Assembly (NCBI GenBank): GCA_006176705.1
Contig: QRFJ01000771.1
Location: 124,001-188,000, forward strand
DNA length: 64,000 bases
Source: Cocos nucifera
Lineage: Eukaryota > Streptophyta > Magnoliopsida > Arecales > Arecaceae
Direction: 5' to 3'
The first letter of the stretch is position 1, and each line of letters opens with the position of its first letter. The notes under the pieces were generated by a model. The model did no database searches and had not been told where the DNA came from. It was given only the letters and a program-made list of their open reading frames with translations. Position numbers and translations under genes: made by a program. Of the stretch, positions 1 through 11,620 are shown piece after piece.

Positions 1-402
1 CTATGTCTCCAGGATAGCACTACTGCAACACTCCAATGCTCTCAGAGTCGTCTCGATGCCACTCTACAGCCACCCAGCCCTAACCTACTGGACCTCCATG
101 GATGATCCATCTCCATCACTTCCAAGGCTCCATAAAGCAATGCTCTGGTCAGACCGCTAAAAACATCTCCGACTACTTTCCCATCTTTCTACAATCGAAG
201 GTTGTATAGTCGCTTCTTTAGCCATCCTTCGATCATTAACCCTTAGGAAACCTCTCTTCATCCATTAAATAGCTCCACATTGTCCATCTTTTTTGAGAAT
301 CCCGATGCTCTCTACTGAGATACCTCCCTCAACTGCTGCATCACCAAGCCTGTCTCAATCCTGCTTCTCCAAGGAAGTGCTACTGTAGCACTCCAGCACT
401 CC

Positions 403-648
403 CTATGTATCTACCATCATATACCTCGGGCTTTCCATCAAGATCGACCAACTAATCATGCACCCAAACCTTCCACCCTGAGAAAAATTCTTTTCGTTAA
501 TTCTCTCAACCTCCACCTGCAACCCACTGCTCCCCATTAGCCAAACCATAGTAATAACAAAAGTATATCTGAGACATACCATGAAATACTCATGCAGATT
601 CCTAATTTCATCTTGTATGACATCTCCTTCTCTTCCAAGCACCATCAA
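403..648 (-). pseudogene. Gag-like N-terminal remnant of family B
   Basis: An 81-codon open frame starting just downstream of the primer site at 648-660. It contains VIQDEIRNLH and, near its middle, ERINEKNFSQ. The same peptide appears in B-III (43,967-44,167) and, broken by frameshifts, in B-I and B-II. The F-N-x-K-x-F-S-Q core resembles the start of plant copia gag (UBN2-type) domains, where a tryptophan normally follows; here the frame continues as GGRFGCM, suggesting an old frameshift. That it is gag is inference; the conserved position after the PBS supports it. No downstream pol is present. Confidence 0.4.
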
Positions 649-660
649 GCTCTGATACCA
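648..660 (-). promoter_or_regulatory. Primer-binding site of family-B unit IV
   Basis: The minus strand reads TGGTATCAGAGCT, matching the 3' end complement of plant initiator tRNA-Met as used by many plant LTR retrotransposons. It lies 2 nt from the LTR that starts at 663. Confidence 0.75.
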
Positions 661-662
661 AA

Positions 663-812
663 TGTTGGCACAATCACTATGGCATCACCTAGCTCTGATA
701 CCAATTGATGAAAATCTTGGCACTGCTCGAATGCCTATCCTCTTGACATCACAAGTCCTAATACCATGTTGCAAAAGCCCCTAATCTTTAGCATGGATCT
801 GAAGGGATCATT
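663..812 (-). repeat. B-III 3' LTR, fragment 1
   Basis: Matches 44,182-44,334 of the partner LTR. It starts TGTTGGCACAATC next to the primer site of unit IV and is cut at 812 by copia-1. Positions 808-812 (TCATT) are the left target-site copy. Confidence 0.8.
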
Positions 813-2829
813 TGAAGGAAAATTTTGATTTTCTGGGTCAGGTTCGTTCAGATCTGATTGGATCGAGAGGCATATTTCAAAAATTACCTCTTAGATCCTA
901 ATCAGATATGATACTTTTCAGATCTGATAAATAAGAAAATAAAATAAAATTAATTTTACCTTGATTTTGGATAATCTAATTACCCATTGATGATCCTGCC
1001 GAATCCCTAAGGTTCTGGATCTAGCAACACAAGCGCCTGGCCTCTACCGGTATCCACTTGAGCTGAACCTGGAGATCTTCACCTTCTCTTTCTTTTCTCC
1101 AAAAATCAGATATGGATCTAATTTGGAGAATCTTCAAAATTTCTTCTGAAGATCACCCATCATCTCTACAGTAGTGCTGCCTTCTTTTTTTTTCATCAGT
1201 CTTTCCTTGCCTGACTTGCACTAATCTGAAGGCCCAACTTCCTTGGGCATAAAGAGGAGAGAGAGGGCTAGATGGTGGCATGGAGAAGGAAGAGGAGCAA
1301 CCTTGGGGCATGGCTTGGAAGAGGAGTTCTTAAAAGTAGGCATAGACAGGGTCATTTTATAGACTCTGCTACGCCTTGCTGTGCTACATCACCCCGACCA
1401 ATCACGTTGCTTTGTGCAATCAGATCTAAATCTGATTGATGGAATGACATCACCTAATCCAATCAGATGAGAGACCCATAGGTTCATTCTTAGATGGCGC
1501 CTAAGACTGGTCAAAGTAGATACCCAAGGGCCACCTAAGTAGAAACCAAGAAGCAACCTGGAGTTCCATCTGTATGGGACTCCAGCATCCCTATCCATAG
1601 GTGCACGCCATCCTAGGTGTGTGCCCCCTTCTTTCCAATTTTCAGAGAGGGGACAAGCCTCTATCTGCTCTTCAATAAGTGCATGACACATGGACAAATG
1701 TCCAAGGGTCAAAGGTCAATGTTTGACCAAGTCAAAGTACAAGAATTAGCAGGTGATGAAAAATGGTAGGTGTTGTCTCAAATTTATCTCATAAATTAAG
1801 ACAACCCTTTTTTGACTTAGATAAGCTCCAGTACCAGAGTGAGCATAAACTCATTTGGCTCAGTCGAGATAACTTTTATGATAAGAAAAAGAAGAACGTT
1901 AGACTCAATCGTGTGCTAGCACGATTTTCTTGAACCAAATTGAATCTTATTCAAATCAATTGAACTGGGTTAGTCCAATTGATGATATCCAGATCCAAAC
2001 TCCTATTTGTATGATCCAGTTAGGTTCAGTTCTATATGATAATGGGATATGTCATGATCTCCATCATCGACATCATCGAAACTCCTTTCGATGGATCAGA
2101 ACTCTTCTGATTCAGACAACTTAGAATGATCGATCATCTAAATCATTCTAATTGCTCCCAAAATCCACCAATGACACCTAGTAGCATATGGTGGCAACCC
2201 ATCAAAACTAAAAAATGAACCTCTTGGTGCAGCTACTTGTGTGATTAAGTTCTTCTATCTTGAGCCCCGATCAGATTAGGGTTATGGTGAACTCGTCAAA
2301 TCCTAATTTCTATCATATGATTTAATCATTCGATTCAAGTTCGATGAGAAAATCTTAATAGAAACTCTTTCTATTATTTCACTCTCTACCATAGCCATGG
2401 GCTTATGGACTTGATTCTCATGATCATCATAGGGCTGCTCCTCATCCATCGAGGTAGATAGATTTCATCTTGGTGCAATCCAATTCCTACAATGAACATG
2501 CTATAGCCAACATACACCTCAGAATTTCAAATGGCTAGGAGACCGAGTCATGGTGTAGTCAAACTATAACACCCTCAAGGTGAACTACCGATGCACCTTA
2601 GATCAAAGAACTAGACACACCATTGCAGCATCGAGTCAGTCATCAATGAGAAGGTAGACTTTCTTATGACAACTCGAGGTGGTCACGCTCAGTGCCCTCA
2701 TTATCTAACGAGTACCTGTACTCTCGCTTCGGTGTCTCCACATCGTAGACTCAAGACTCATCTACCATAAAGAAGCGATCGTACACTAACCTTCCAGATC
2801 AATCACCATCCTTATGATGATCCTACGGT
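813..2829 (-). repeat. Copia-1 3' LTR, truncated
   Basis: Aligns with 14,205-16,262 and with 8,507-10,580. It stops at 'tcctacggt' (2,821-2,829), where the next bases already belong to RNase H. The LTR start (in the sense direction) and the polypurine tract are missing. A TATA-like box (TATAAAAT on the minus strand) is at 1,354-1,361. Confidence 0.85.
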
Positions 2830-3798
2830 GAGACCTCAACTCCTTAGCAAGGACTATGGCACCATTGTTATCGCAGTACAGAGGAATGGCATCTGATGAC
2901 ATCACTTCGATCTCTGTGGCAAACTTCTTGTACTAGAATGCCTCCTTCGCAACTTATGATGCAGCGATATATTCTGCTTTCATGGTGGAATCTGCTATCA
3001 CTATCTGTTTGAAACTTTTCCAACTGACAGCTCCACCATTGCACACAAATAGACTCCTAGATGTCAACTTTCAATCATCTACATCGAACATAAAGTCCGA
3101 GTCTGTATACCCCTAGACTTGGAGTTCTCCATTACCAAAGACCAACAACATATCCTTAGTTCATCTCAAGTACTTAAGGATACATTTCACAGAAGTCCAA
3201 TATTCTTCACCTAGATTCGACTGATATCTGCTCGTGACACTCACGGCATGGGCTATATCAGGTCATGTACATAACATGGCATACATGAGGCTCCCTATTG
3301 CTGAAGCATAAGGGATCTTGCTCATGCGTTCTATTTCCTCAGGTGTGCTAGGGCACATCTTCTTGGAAAGATGAATACCATGTCTGAAGGGTATTAAACC
3401 CTCTTAGAGTTTTCCATACTAAACCTCTTTAGTACTTCCTCTATGTACATCTTCTGTGAAAGTCCTAGCATCCTATTCGGTCTATCCTCTATAGACCTTA
3501 ATTCTTAGAATAAAGGATGCTTCACCTAGGTCTTTCATGGAGAATTCCTTTAGACAACCATATTTTGACTATGTCAACATGGGAATATCATTTTCAATAA
3601 GGAGGATGTCATCCACGTACAATACGAGGAAAGACAACAGCGCTCCCACTGACCTTTTTGAAAGACACATGGTTCCTCTTCATTTTTGATGAAACCAAAT
3701 ATTTTTGATCACATCATTTAAAACGAGTGTTCCAGCTCCGAGATGCTTGCTTAAGTCCATATATGGACCTTTGCAGCTTGCAAACCTTGTGATCAGTA

Positions 3799-4248
3799 TC
3801 ACTGGATGTGAAAACCTAGCGGCTGTTCCATATAGATATCTTCCTCAAGATATCCATTTAAGAATGCCATTTTCACGTCCATTTGCCATATTTCATAATC
3901 GAAATAGGCTGCAACAGCAAGCAATGTGCGGATGGATTTTAGCATAGCTACTGGCAAAAAGGTATCCTGATAGTCAATGCCTTCGCGTTGACTATAACCT
4001 TTTGCCACTAGTCTAGCCTTGAATGTCTCCACATTCCCATCTGCACCAATCTTTCTCTTGAAGATCCATTTACACCCAATAGGTACTATACCTTCTGGTG
4101 GATCTACCAAGGTCCAGACTTGGTTTGAGTGCATCGAGTCAATTTCTGACTTCATTGCCTCTAGCCATTTCTCGGAGTCGATATCTGATATCGCCTCGTT
4201 GTAGGTTTTGGGATCATCACCATGAGCACCATTACCTATGAGGAACAT
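3799..4248 (-). pseudogene. Copia-1 reverse transcriptase, N-terminal half
   Basis: 149-codon open fragment of the copia RVT_2 domain. It shows the usual landmarks WLEAMKSEID, CKWIFKRK, ARLVAKGYSQ, DYQDTF and the first catalytic aspartate region WQMDVKMAFLNG. A frameshift at about 3,800 separates it from the YVDD half at about 3,350-3,790. The homologous copia-2 peptide differs by only a few residues. Confidence 0.85.
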
Positions 4249-4762
4249 TTCCTCTACATCCTCTGAAATAATACCTAAGTATCTTTCAGGGGGACGGAAA
4301 ACTCTTTTCGATCTACGAGGTGGAGGAGGTAGTGTTTCTTATTGGCTCAACCTGATTTGGTTCCATTGGTCCTTAGCTCGTTGCTACTTGTGAGACTTTC
4401 TCATCAAGCTTAATCTGCTTTCCAATGCCGCTATCTTGAATAAACTATTTTTCAAAGAAAGATGGCATGTCGACTCACAATCACATTGTGGTCTTCTGGA
4501 ATGTAGAAATAGTATCCTAATGACTCTTTAGGATATCCTATGAATCGAGCTCTAAAGGACCTAAACTCTAACTTGTCCGCTTGTTTGTCTTTTGACATGA
4601 GCCGGACAACCCCAAATTCTGAGATGACTCAGACTTGGTTTCTTACCGTGCCATATCTCATACGGTGTGGTAGGAACGGTTTTAGAGGGAACCCTATTCA
4701 GTAATAAATTGAAGTTAACAATGAATGTCCCCAAAGAAAATCAGGGAGGTCTGTGAAGCTCA

Positions 4763-5428
4763 TCATGGATCGAACCATATCCAATAGAGTCCGATTTCTC
4801 CATTCTGAAACCCCGTTGAGTTGAGGTGTTCCTTGGTGGAGTCCATTGAGAGACTATGCCATTTTTTCTTGAGATAGTCTAGGAATTCCCGGCTAAGGTA
4901 TTCACCTCCTCGATCTGATCGAAGAACCTTAATGGGTTTTTCAGTTTGTTTTTCTACTTCATGTCTGAATTCTTTGAACTTTTCAAAAGCTTCAGACTTG
5001 TGTCTCATAAGATACACATACCCATACCTAGACAGAGATCATCGGTAAAGGTAATGAAGTAGACAAAAATTGCCTCTAGCCGGCACATCAAATGGGCCGC
5101 ACACATCAGTATGTACTAGGGCAAGGAGATCTGTGGCCCTCTCCCCATGTCCAACAAAAGGGAGTTTAGTCATTTTGCCTTGAAGACAAGATTCACAAGT
5201 TGGATATGACTCAAAAGTCAATGGACTCAATAGCCCATTTTTCTCCAATTTGTTGATCCTATCTTCTGCTATATGACCTAATCTCAGGTGCCATAGATAT
5301 CTATCGTTTGGACTATCCCTAGGTCGTTTGGCATTCACGTTTTGCTCGATAGTTAAAAATAGGTACATCAATATGTAACTGATAAAGACCATTAATAAGG
5401 AAACCATTTGCAATTTTATTTCTTTCAT
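4763..5428 (-). pseudogene. Copia-1 integrase (HHCC zinc domain and core)
   Basis: Two fragments, 5,039-5,428 and 4,763-5,017, in different frames. The first has the GAG-pre-integrase signature (WHLRLGHI, CESCLQGK) and the first catalytic aspartate in VHTDVCGPF. The second has the second catalytic aspartate in LRSDRGGEY. A one-base change near 5,035 breaks the frame. Copia-2 and copia-3 carry the same domain. Confidence 0.85.
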
Positions 5429-5588
5429 AAAGAATGTTACAATGGTCCTTAAAGAAGGTAATCACATAAGCCTTCTTGTGCTAAGCATGAAACAGAAATC
5501 AAATTCCTGCTAGCTGCAGGCACATAATAACAGTCTTTTAAAACTAAGTCTAAACCAGATGGTAATCGAAGAGGGTATGTTCCCACGG

Positions 5589-6196
5589 CTACTGCAGCAA
5601 CTCTTGCTCCATTACCGACATGCGTAGGATCATGTCTCCATCCCTCAGCCTCCTGCTATCCTCAAGACCCTGCATAGAAGTGCACAGATGAGCACTAGAA
5701 CCAGAGTCAAGCACCCAACTGGATGCAGAAGAAACCGTAAGGTTAGACTCAATAACGAGCATACCTCCAGAAGGACCTTCCTTCTTGTTCTTCAGGGTGG
5801 CCAGGTAAGTAGGGCAGTTCCGCTTTCCAATGGCCGTCGCTGTTGCAATGGAAACACTTTCCTTTGACATCGGCCTTCTTCGGCTCTGCCTTCTTCTTCT
5901 TTTGATCCTTCCACCTTTTGCTTTTTCACAGACTTCTTTTTCTTTCCATAAGACTTTCTTTTGGAAGAAGTCCGTTCCATAGCAAGAACTGAGCCTTTAG
6001 AACCTTTCATAGAAAGCTCAGCGGTAACCAGCATATTCATTAATTCGGCCAAGGAATTTTGAAGTTTATGCATGTGGTAATTCATGATGAATTGCCCATA
6101 TGCATCAGTCAAGGATTGCAGAATAATATCATTCTGCAGATCCAAGTCCAACTTCACACCGAGCTTCTCAAGCTCTTCCATGTCCTTGATCATCAT
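5589..6196 (-). pseudogene. Copia-1 gag C-terminus and protease
   Basis: The 5,792-6,196 frame gives gag (MIKDMEELEKLGVKLDLDLQ ends the capsid-like part, followed by a Lys-rich linker). The 5,589-5,870 frame gives the second half of the CCHC zinc knuckle and then the aspartic protease motif WVLDSGSSAHLC. The two frames overlap at the zinc knuckle, which is therefore frameshifted. Retention of the protease segment distinguishes this copy from copia-2. Confidence 0.8.
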
Positions 6197-6603
6197 GTCA
6201 GACAGTGATCTTGGACTGACTGCCCATCACGCATCTTAGCCTTAAAAAGTCATTTCGTGACTTGATATTTGGCTGCGCGACTCTGTTCACCAAACATCTC
6301 CTGTAGGTGAGCCAACATTTGGCGAGCAGTCCCGATATCTTCATGTTGGCGCTGGAGCTCATCAGACATCGAGCCCAACATGTAAGTATCTGGCCTTATT
6401 ATCTTCGTCAATCCATTTTTCCAGAGATGCTCTCTGTTCAGTGGATGGACGAGCTGGTAAGGTGGGAGGGTCCTGGTCCAAATACATGGTTAACTTCTTG
6501 GAACCCAAAATAATTTTGTAGTTCCTGAGCCAATCTTTATAATTGGGTCCGGTCAGTCTATGTGTGTCCAGGATACGTGCCTAAGTGGGTTGGACGCAGA
6601 CAT

Positions 6604-8490
6604 TTTCCTGTAGAGAGTCAAAGATTCTAGTTAGATACTGTAATTATGACTTGACCAATTTGTTTAGAGATTTTATTTTTAAACAAATTAGCTCCCACTA
6701 TTTTCTCGGATCCCTACACTCCCTCTGTAGAGATGCAAAAATCTCCATGATTAATGATTTCTAGTGGGTGGTGCGGTCTCACCAACTGACTCATCACCTC
6801 ACCTAACAGTTATTGGTGATGGGTTAGCCAATGAGTGAACAACTCTTGTTCAATGATTCTCTAATCATGGTGCACCCAAACTTGGTCTCTAATTCATGAA
6901 TCTCACCGTATCCGGAATATTGATCCACTCCTTAGTTAAGTCAGACCCACCATTTGCATAGACTGGATTCCTAATTGAGTCTCTCACCGTATCCAAAATA
7001 TTGAGCCCAACTCATCCTCCAGCCCATAGCATCCAATGCCTAATAGACATGGTTGCATCTTCCCGGTGCAACTGAGCCACTGTATCCAGCCGAGAACAAT
7101 CAACCCCGGGAAGGGCCCGCACATCTACAATGGTGGAAGACCTCAGACTTAATCTTTTCTTAGGGAAGAATTGATTCAGGTCTCATTAAACTAGACTTGA
7201 CATAGTCATAACAATTATGACTAACCTAGTGGCATGGGTTAGCTCGGATTATTGACCACCTCAGATCAGAACTGTGTCAACAGATATGGCCAGGTAAGTG
7301 AGACCGGTGGAAGGGATATGCCATTAACTCGTACAAGAATGCATTCGAGTCGAGTAGCTTCCAATTAAAAATCAGTCGGTCGTATGTGCCAAACTTACCT
7401 TAGACACCAAATTATTGAGCCAGAACCAATTGGGTTAGCCTACAATCCAGACTCTAACCTCTGAGCCTAATTAGGTCTTGCTTGATCGATGACTCGTGAC
7501 TCGATCTTGACCCAGACTTAATCCTATTAGGCTGGTCAATTTAAGCATTGTTGATCCCATCTAACCAACTCTTGATTCGGTTTGATCAACCGCTTAGACC
7601 TAATTGAGCTACCCAAGCCCGAACCCAGTATTATGAATATGTCTTAGATCTAAAAATTCTCAATTTTAGACCTAATTAATATTTCATAATCTTAATTCTT
7701 AATTAAGTTAGGGTTCATAAACAAAATATGCACAATAAATCCTAGGGTTTCAGGATCTAGGGTTTTGCAGAAAGTAAGTTTTGGATTTCTGATTAAGGAC
7801 GAACACGCAGCACCCCTACACATCATAAGAACACCCCATCGAATGGGAAGGAGAGGGCCTTTAAACCCTTCTTTGTTCTTATGACCGGACGGCCAAGAGG
7901 AACGCCTTAATCAGGAAACATAACTAATCTACAAAAACTAATTAGATCTATATCATATATCTCATATATAAAAAATTAGATCTAATTAAAATGGCATATT
8001 TTGCATACATCTCATGTATCAAATGCATGCATGTTTTTCAGATCTAAATTATCTCATAATAATCTAAAAAATTAGATTTAAATTTGATCTTATCAAAATA
8101 AATTCTAATCTAGACCTAATTATGTAGAACTATTCTACAACTAGTCTAAACATGCATTATCATATCTCATATGATATTTAAAATTAAATTTAATTTTATT
8201 TTCTATTTTTTAGATGTTATTATAACATTTATAATATCAAAAAATAGTAAATAAATAGATCTAAAATTTATATTTAATCAAATAAAAAAATATGATTATA
8301 CTAGACTATTCTATAGAACTATTCTATACCTAGAACTAGTTATGCATATCTTCATACATCTTAGATCTACATTAATTAATTTTAATTTTTTAATTTTTCT
8401 AATTTTAGATCTGATCACATCTCATGTGATATCTAAAATCACTAATTAAAATAAATTAAAATCAGATCTAAATAAATTTTATAAGAACCT
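6604..8490 (-). other. Copia-1 untranslated leader
   Basis: About 1.89 kb between the primer site and gag. No convincing coding frame. The right third (about 7,920-8,480) is very AT-rich and studded with AGATCT-type palindromes. All three other copia copies hold a leader of about the same length and sequence. Confidence 0.75.
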
Positions 8491-8504
8491 TGGCTCTGAT
8501 ACCA
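8491..8504 (-). promoter_or_regulatory. Copia-1 primer-binding site
   Basis: The minus strand reads TGGTATCAGAGCCA, complementary to the initiator tRNA-Met 3' end, with a 2-nt spacer to the LTR. Confidence 0.9.
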
Positions 8505-8506
8505 GT

Positions 8507-10823
8507 TGAAGGAAAAATCCTGATTTTCTGGGTCCAGGTTCGTTCAGATCTGATTGGATCAAGAGATATATTTCAAAAATCACCTCTTAGATCCTAATTA
8601 GATTTGATACTTTTTAGATCTAATTTTATGATTTGATAAATAAGAAAATAAAATAAAATTAATTTTTAATTAATTTTATCTTGATTTTGGATAATCTAAT
8701 TATCCATTGATGATCCTGCCGAAGCCCTGATGTTCTGGATCTAGCCACGCGAATGCCTGGACCTCTACCGGATATCCACTCAGGCTGGAATCTGGTAGAT
8801 CTTCTCCTTCTCTTTCTTTTCTCCTAAAAATTAGATCTGGATCTGATTTGGAGGATCTTCAAAACTTCTTTCTGAAGATCAGCAGTCGTCCTTCTGCAGT
8901 AGTGCTGCCTTCTTCTTTTTTCGTCAGCCTTTCCTTGCCTGACTCGTACTAATCTGAAGGCCCAACTTCTATGGGCATGGAGAAGAGAGAGAGGGTCAGA
9001 TGGTGGCATAGAGAAGGGAGAGGGACAGCCTTGGAAAATGGCTTGGAAGAGGAGTTCTTAAAAGTGGGCACAGATAGGGTCTTTTTATAGACTCTGCTGC
9101 GCCATGCAGTGTTGCATCACCCCGACCAATCATGTTGCTTCATGCAATCAGATCTAAATCTGATCGATGGGATGACATCACCTGATCCAATCAAATGAGA
9201 GACCCATAGGTTTATTCTTAGATGGTGCCTAAGATTGGTCAAAGTAGATACCCAAGGGCCAACTAAGTAGAAACCAAGAAGCAACCTGGAGTCCCATCCG
9301 TATGGGACTCCAGCATCCCTATCCATGGGTGCATGCCATCCTAGGCATGCACCCTCTTCTTTCCAATTTTTAGAGAGAGTACAAGCTCCTATCTACTCTA
9401 CAATAAGTGCATGATACAAGGGCAGATGTCCAAGGGTCAAAGGTCAACTTTTGACCAAAGTCAAAGTACAAGAAATTAGCAGGTGATGGAAAATGGATAG
9501 GTGTTGTCTCAAATTTATCTCATAAATTAAGACAACCCTTTTCTAACTTGGACAACCTCCAGTCAGACCAGGTATGAAGATACTCTGATTGAGCACAAAC
9601 TCCATTTGGCTCAGTTGAGACAACTTATTTATGATAGAAAAAGAAGAACGTTAGGTTCAATCGAGTGCTAGCACGATTTTCTTGAACCTAATTGAATCTC
9701 ATTCAGATCAATTGAACTAGATCAGTTCCAATTGATGATCATCCAGATTCCAAACCCTTATTTGTGTGACCTAGTTAGGTTCAGTTCTATATGGTAATGG
9801 GATATGTCATGATCTCTATCATCGACATCATCGAAACTCCTTTCGATGGATCAGAACTCTTCTGATTCAGACAGCTAGAATGATCGATCATCTAAATCAT
9901 TCTAATTGCTCCCAAAATCCACCAGTGACACCTAGCAGTATATGGTGGCAACCCATCAGAGCTGAATGCGAACCTCTTGGTGCAGCTACCTTGTGTGATT
10001 AAGTTCTTCTATCTTGAGCCCCGATCAGATTAGGGTTAAGGTGAACTCGTCAAACCCTAGTCTCTGTCATATGATGTAATCATTCGATTCGAGTCCAATG
10101 TGAAAATCTTAAATAGAAACTCTTTCTATTATTTCACTCTCTGCCATGGCCATGGGCTTATGGAACTTGATTCTCATGATCATCATAGGGCTGCTCCTCA
10201 CCACCGAGGTAGATAGATTCCATCTTGATGCAATCCAGTTCCTACAATGAACATGCTATAGCCAACATACACCTCAGGGATTCTGATATGGCTAGGAGAT
10301 CGAGTAATGGTGTAGTCAAACTATAACACCCTCAAGGTGAACTGCTGATGCACCTCAGGTCAAAGAACCAGATGCACACTACTGCAGCATCGAGTCAGTC
10401 ATTCGACGAGAAGGTAGACTTCCTAATGACTACTCGAGGTGGTCACGCTCAGTGCCCTCATTCTCTAACGAGTACCTATACTCTTCGCTCCGGATGTCTC
10501 CACACCGTAGACTCAAGACTCATCTACTATAAGAGAAGCGATTGTACACTAACCTTCCTGGATCAATCACCATCCTCATGATGATCCTACGGTCAGGAGC
10601 ATTTTATGAGTTGATAAATAAAAATTCATGTCTTAAATTTTCAACTCTTAAAAATATGAATTATCATTACCATTAACTCAAGAGATGTATCACAGACACT
10701 AAATACACTTATATGATAGAAAATAATCCATTTTATTATTTATAGTTAAAATTATAATTTTGCCCTTAGAAGTGTATTGTAAGTGTCAGCCAATTCTGGC
10801 TTCTAGGGCACACATATCTAACA
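8507..10823 (-). repeat. Copia-1 5' LTR (complete)
   Basis: 2,317 bp, TGAAGG...TCTAACA on the plus strand, bounded by the PBS on the left and the TCTTT target copy on the right. It contains the conserved hairpin cluster at about 9,829-9,905 and the palindrome GTGCTAGCAC at 9,665-9,674. Confidence 0.9.
9082..9089 (-). promoter_or_regulatory. Copia-1 5' LTR TATA-like box
   Basis: The minus strand reads TATAAAAA. The same position carries TATAAATA in copia-2, TATATAAA in copia-3 and TATTTAAA in copia-4. Confidence 0.5.
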
Positions 10824-10828
10824 TCTTT

Positions 10829-10850
10829 GATATTGTCTAAGATAGCATAC
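10829..10850 (-). repeat. B-III 3' LTR, fragment 2
   Basis: 22 bp left between copia-1 and B-I. It matches the partner LTR just after its ATCTTT. The last five bases, CATAC (10,846-10,850), are the left target copy of the B-I insertion. Confidence 0.8.
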
Positions 10851-11607
10851 TGTGAGGATTTATGGTGCTCCCAAGCCTTGGAAGGCCACAAGAGGAGTCA
10901 GAGGGTTGGCTCAGGAGATTCCAGGGGCTTGGTTGGTGCTTCAGAGACCTGAGATTCAAGGTGAAGCAAGGAACCAAAGTCGAAGAATCAAGACTGCAGA
11001 AAGAAGATTTTCAGTGCAAGGGTAGAGTTACGTGAGGGTCTATTTTGGGCTAGGGTTTGGATTGATCCTAAGGGTCTTAAGGCCTGGTTTGAGAGGTTTT
11101 AAGGGAGCTAATTCATGTTTGGGTCGGGTCTAGATCTAGAGGATGAGAGCGTGGGAGACATGGGCGTACATGGGCTCGATGAGTGCTTTGATGTATCGAG
11201 TTAGCTGGGGAGTTTTTTGATCGGGCCTAATGGCTATGTATAAATACATAGGTTGTATTAGGATTTTATTATGCTATGGAATATAGACCTTTTCTCCATC
11301 AATTCTCTCTTCTTCTCTTTTCTCTAGTGTAGTTGCGCTAGGTTCTTGAAGAAGCCCTAGAGAGAGGGGGTGCCTCTCTCAAGCCTAAGGAGAAAGGTGC
11401 CCCAACATAGATCTAGATGTTAGATCTATGGTTTGCTGCCCATAGAGAACATCATAGGTTCTTTCAGATCTGTGCTAAAGATCAGGAGCTTCTGCAACAT
11501 GGTATCGATGCTTGTGATGTCAAGAATGATTGACGTTCGAGTGATATCATGGGTCTATATTTTGGTATTAGAGCTAGGTGATGCCTGGGATGTTGTGGAT
11601 GGTAATA
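10851..11607 (+). repeat. B-I 5' LTR (757 bp, internally deleted)
   Basis: Starts TGTGAGGATTTATGG and ends GGTAATA next to the primer site. About 165 bp are missing relative to the 3' LTR: the CAGTG/CTGAG palindrome-rich block at about 13,375-13,540 has no counterpart here. Three primer-site-like motifs occur at 11,500, 11,563 and 11,608, only the last being outside the LTR. Confidence 0.8.
11239..11246 (+). promoter_or_regulatory. B-I LTR TATA box
   Basis: TATAAATA, repeated at 13,760-13,767 in the 3' LTR and as its complement at 27,782-27,789 (B-II) and 31,182-31,189 (B-III). A pyrimidine-rich run (ttctctcttcttctcttttctc) follows about 60 bp downstream in each LTR. Confidence 0.6.
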
Positions 11608-11620
11608 TGGTATCAAAGCC
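11608..11620 (+). promoter_or_regulatory. B-I primer-binding site
   Basis: TGGTATCAAAGCC directly abuts the LTR end GATAATA-type terminus; one mismatch to the B-II version TGGTATCAGAGCC. Confidence 0.75.

Larger units (their letters stand above)
1..661 (-). mobile_element. Partial internal region of a family-B retrotransposon (tandem unit IV)
   Basis: Homologous to 43,500-44,181 in B-III, in the same minus orientation, and ending on the right with a primer-binding site next to an LTR. It carries the B module seen elsewhere: a stretch rich in 'ctgcagcactccagtgctccct' variants near 1-60, repeated near 330-410. No pol motif is present. The LTR to its right (663 onward) is also the 3' LTR of B-III, so this is a second internal region sharing one LTR. 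The unit continues beyond the left window edge. Confidence 0.75.
2830..6603 (-). pseudogene. Copia-1 gag-pol polyprotein, decayed
   Basis: Reads right to left. Gag starts at the ATG complement 6,601-6,603 (MSASN). The zinc-knuckle end (GKRNC) is near 5,825 and protease DSGSSAHLC near 5,690. The integrase HHCC region (WHLRLGH, CESC) is at 5,150-5,330 and the core with SDRGGEY near 4,900. RT is near 3,260-4,250, with YVDD encoded at 3,608-3,619. RNase H runs from 2,830, cut after the LYCDNNG...EPRSH segment. Several +/-1 frameshifts and stops break it, for example extra bases near 3,640 and in gag. It would have encoded all functions for copia replication. The C-terminal ~60 residues of RNase H are deleted. 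Confidence 0.85.
813..10823 (-). mobile_element. Copia-1: Ty1/copia retrotransposon with a deletion in its 3' end
   Basis: Long-LTR copia element on the minus strand, LTR ends TG...CA. The flanks are TCATT (808-812) and TCTTT (10,824-10,828). The uninterrupted paralogue at about 44,330 reads ATCTTTGACG, so the left copy has one substitution. Order from right to left: 5' LTR, PBS, 1.9-kb leader, gag-PR-INT-RT-RH remnants, 3' LTR. A deletion fuses the 3' LTR directly to RNase H. Protein-coding parts are nearly identical to copia-2, so the two derive from a recent common source. Confidence 0.9.
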
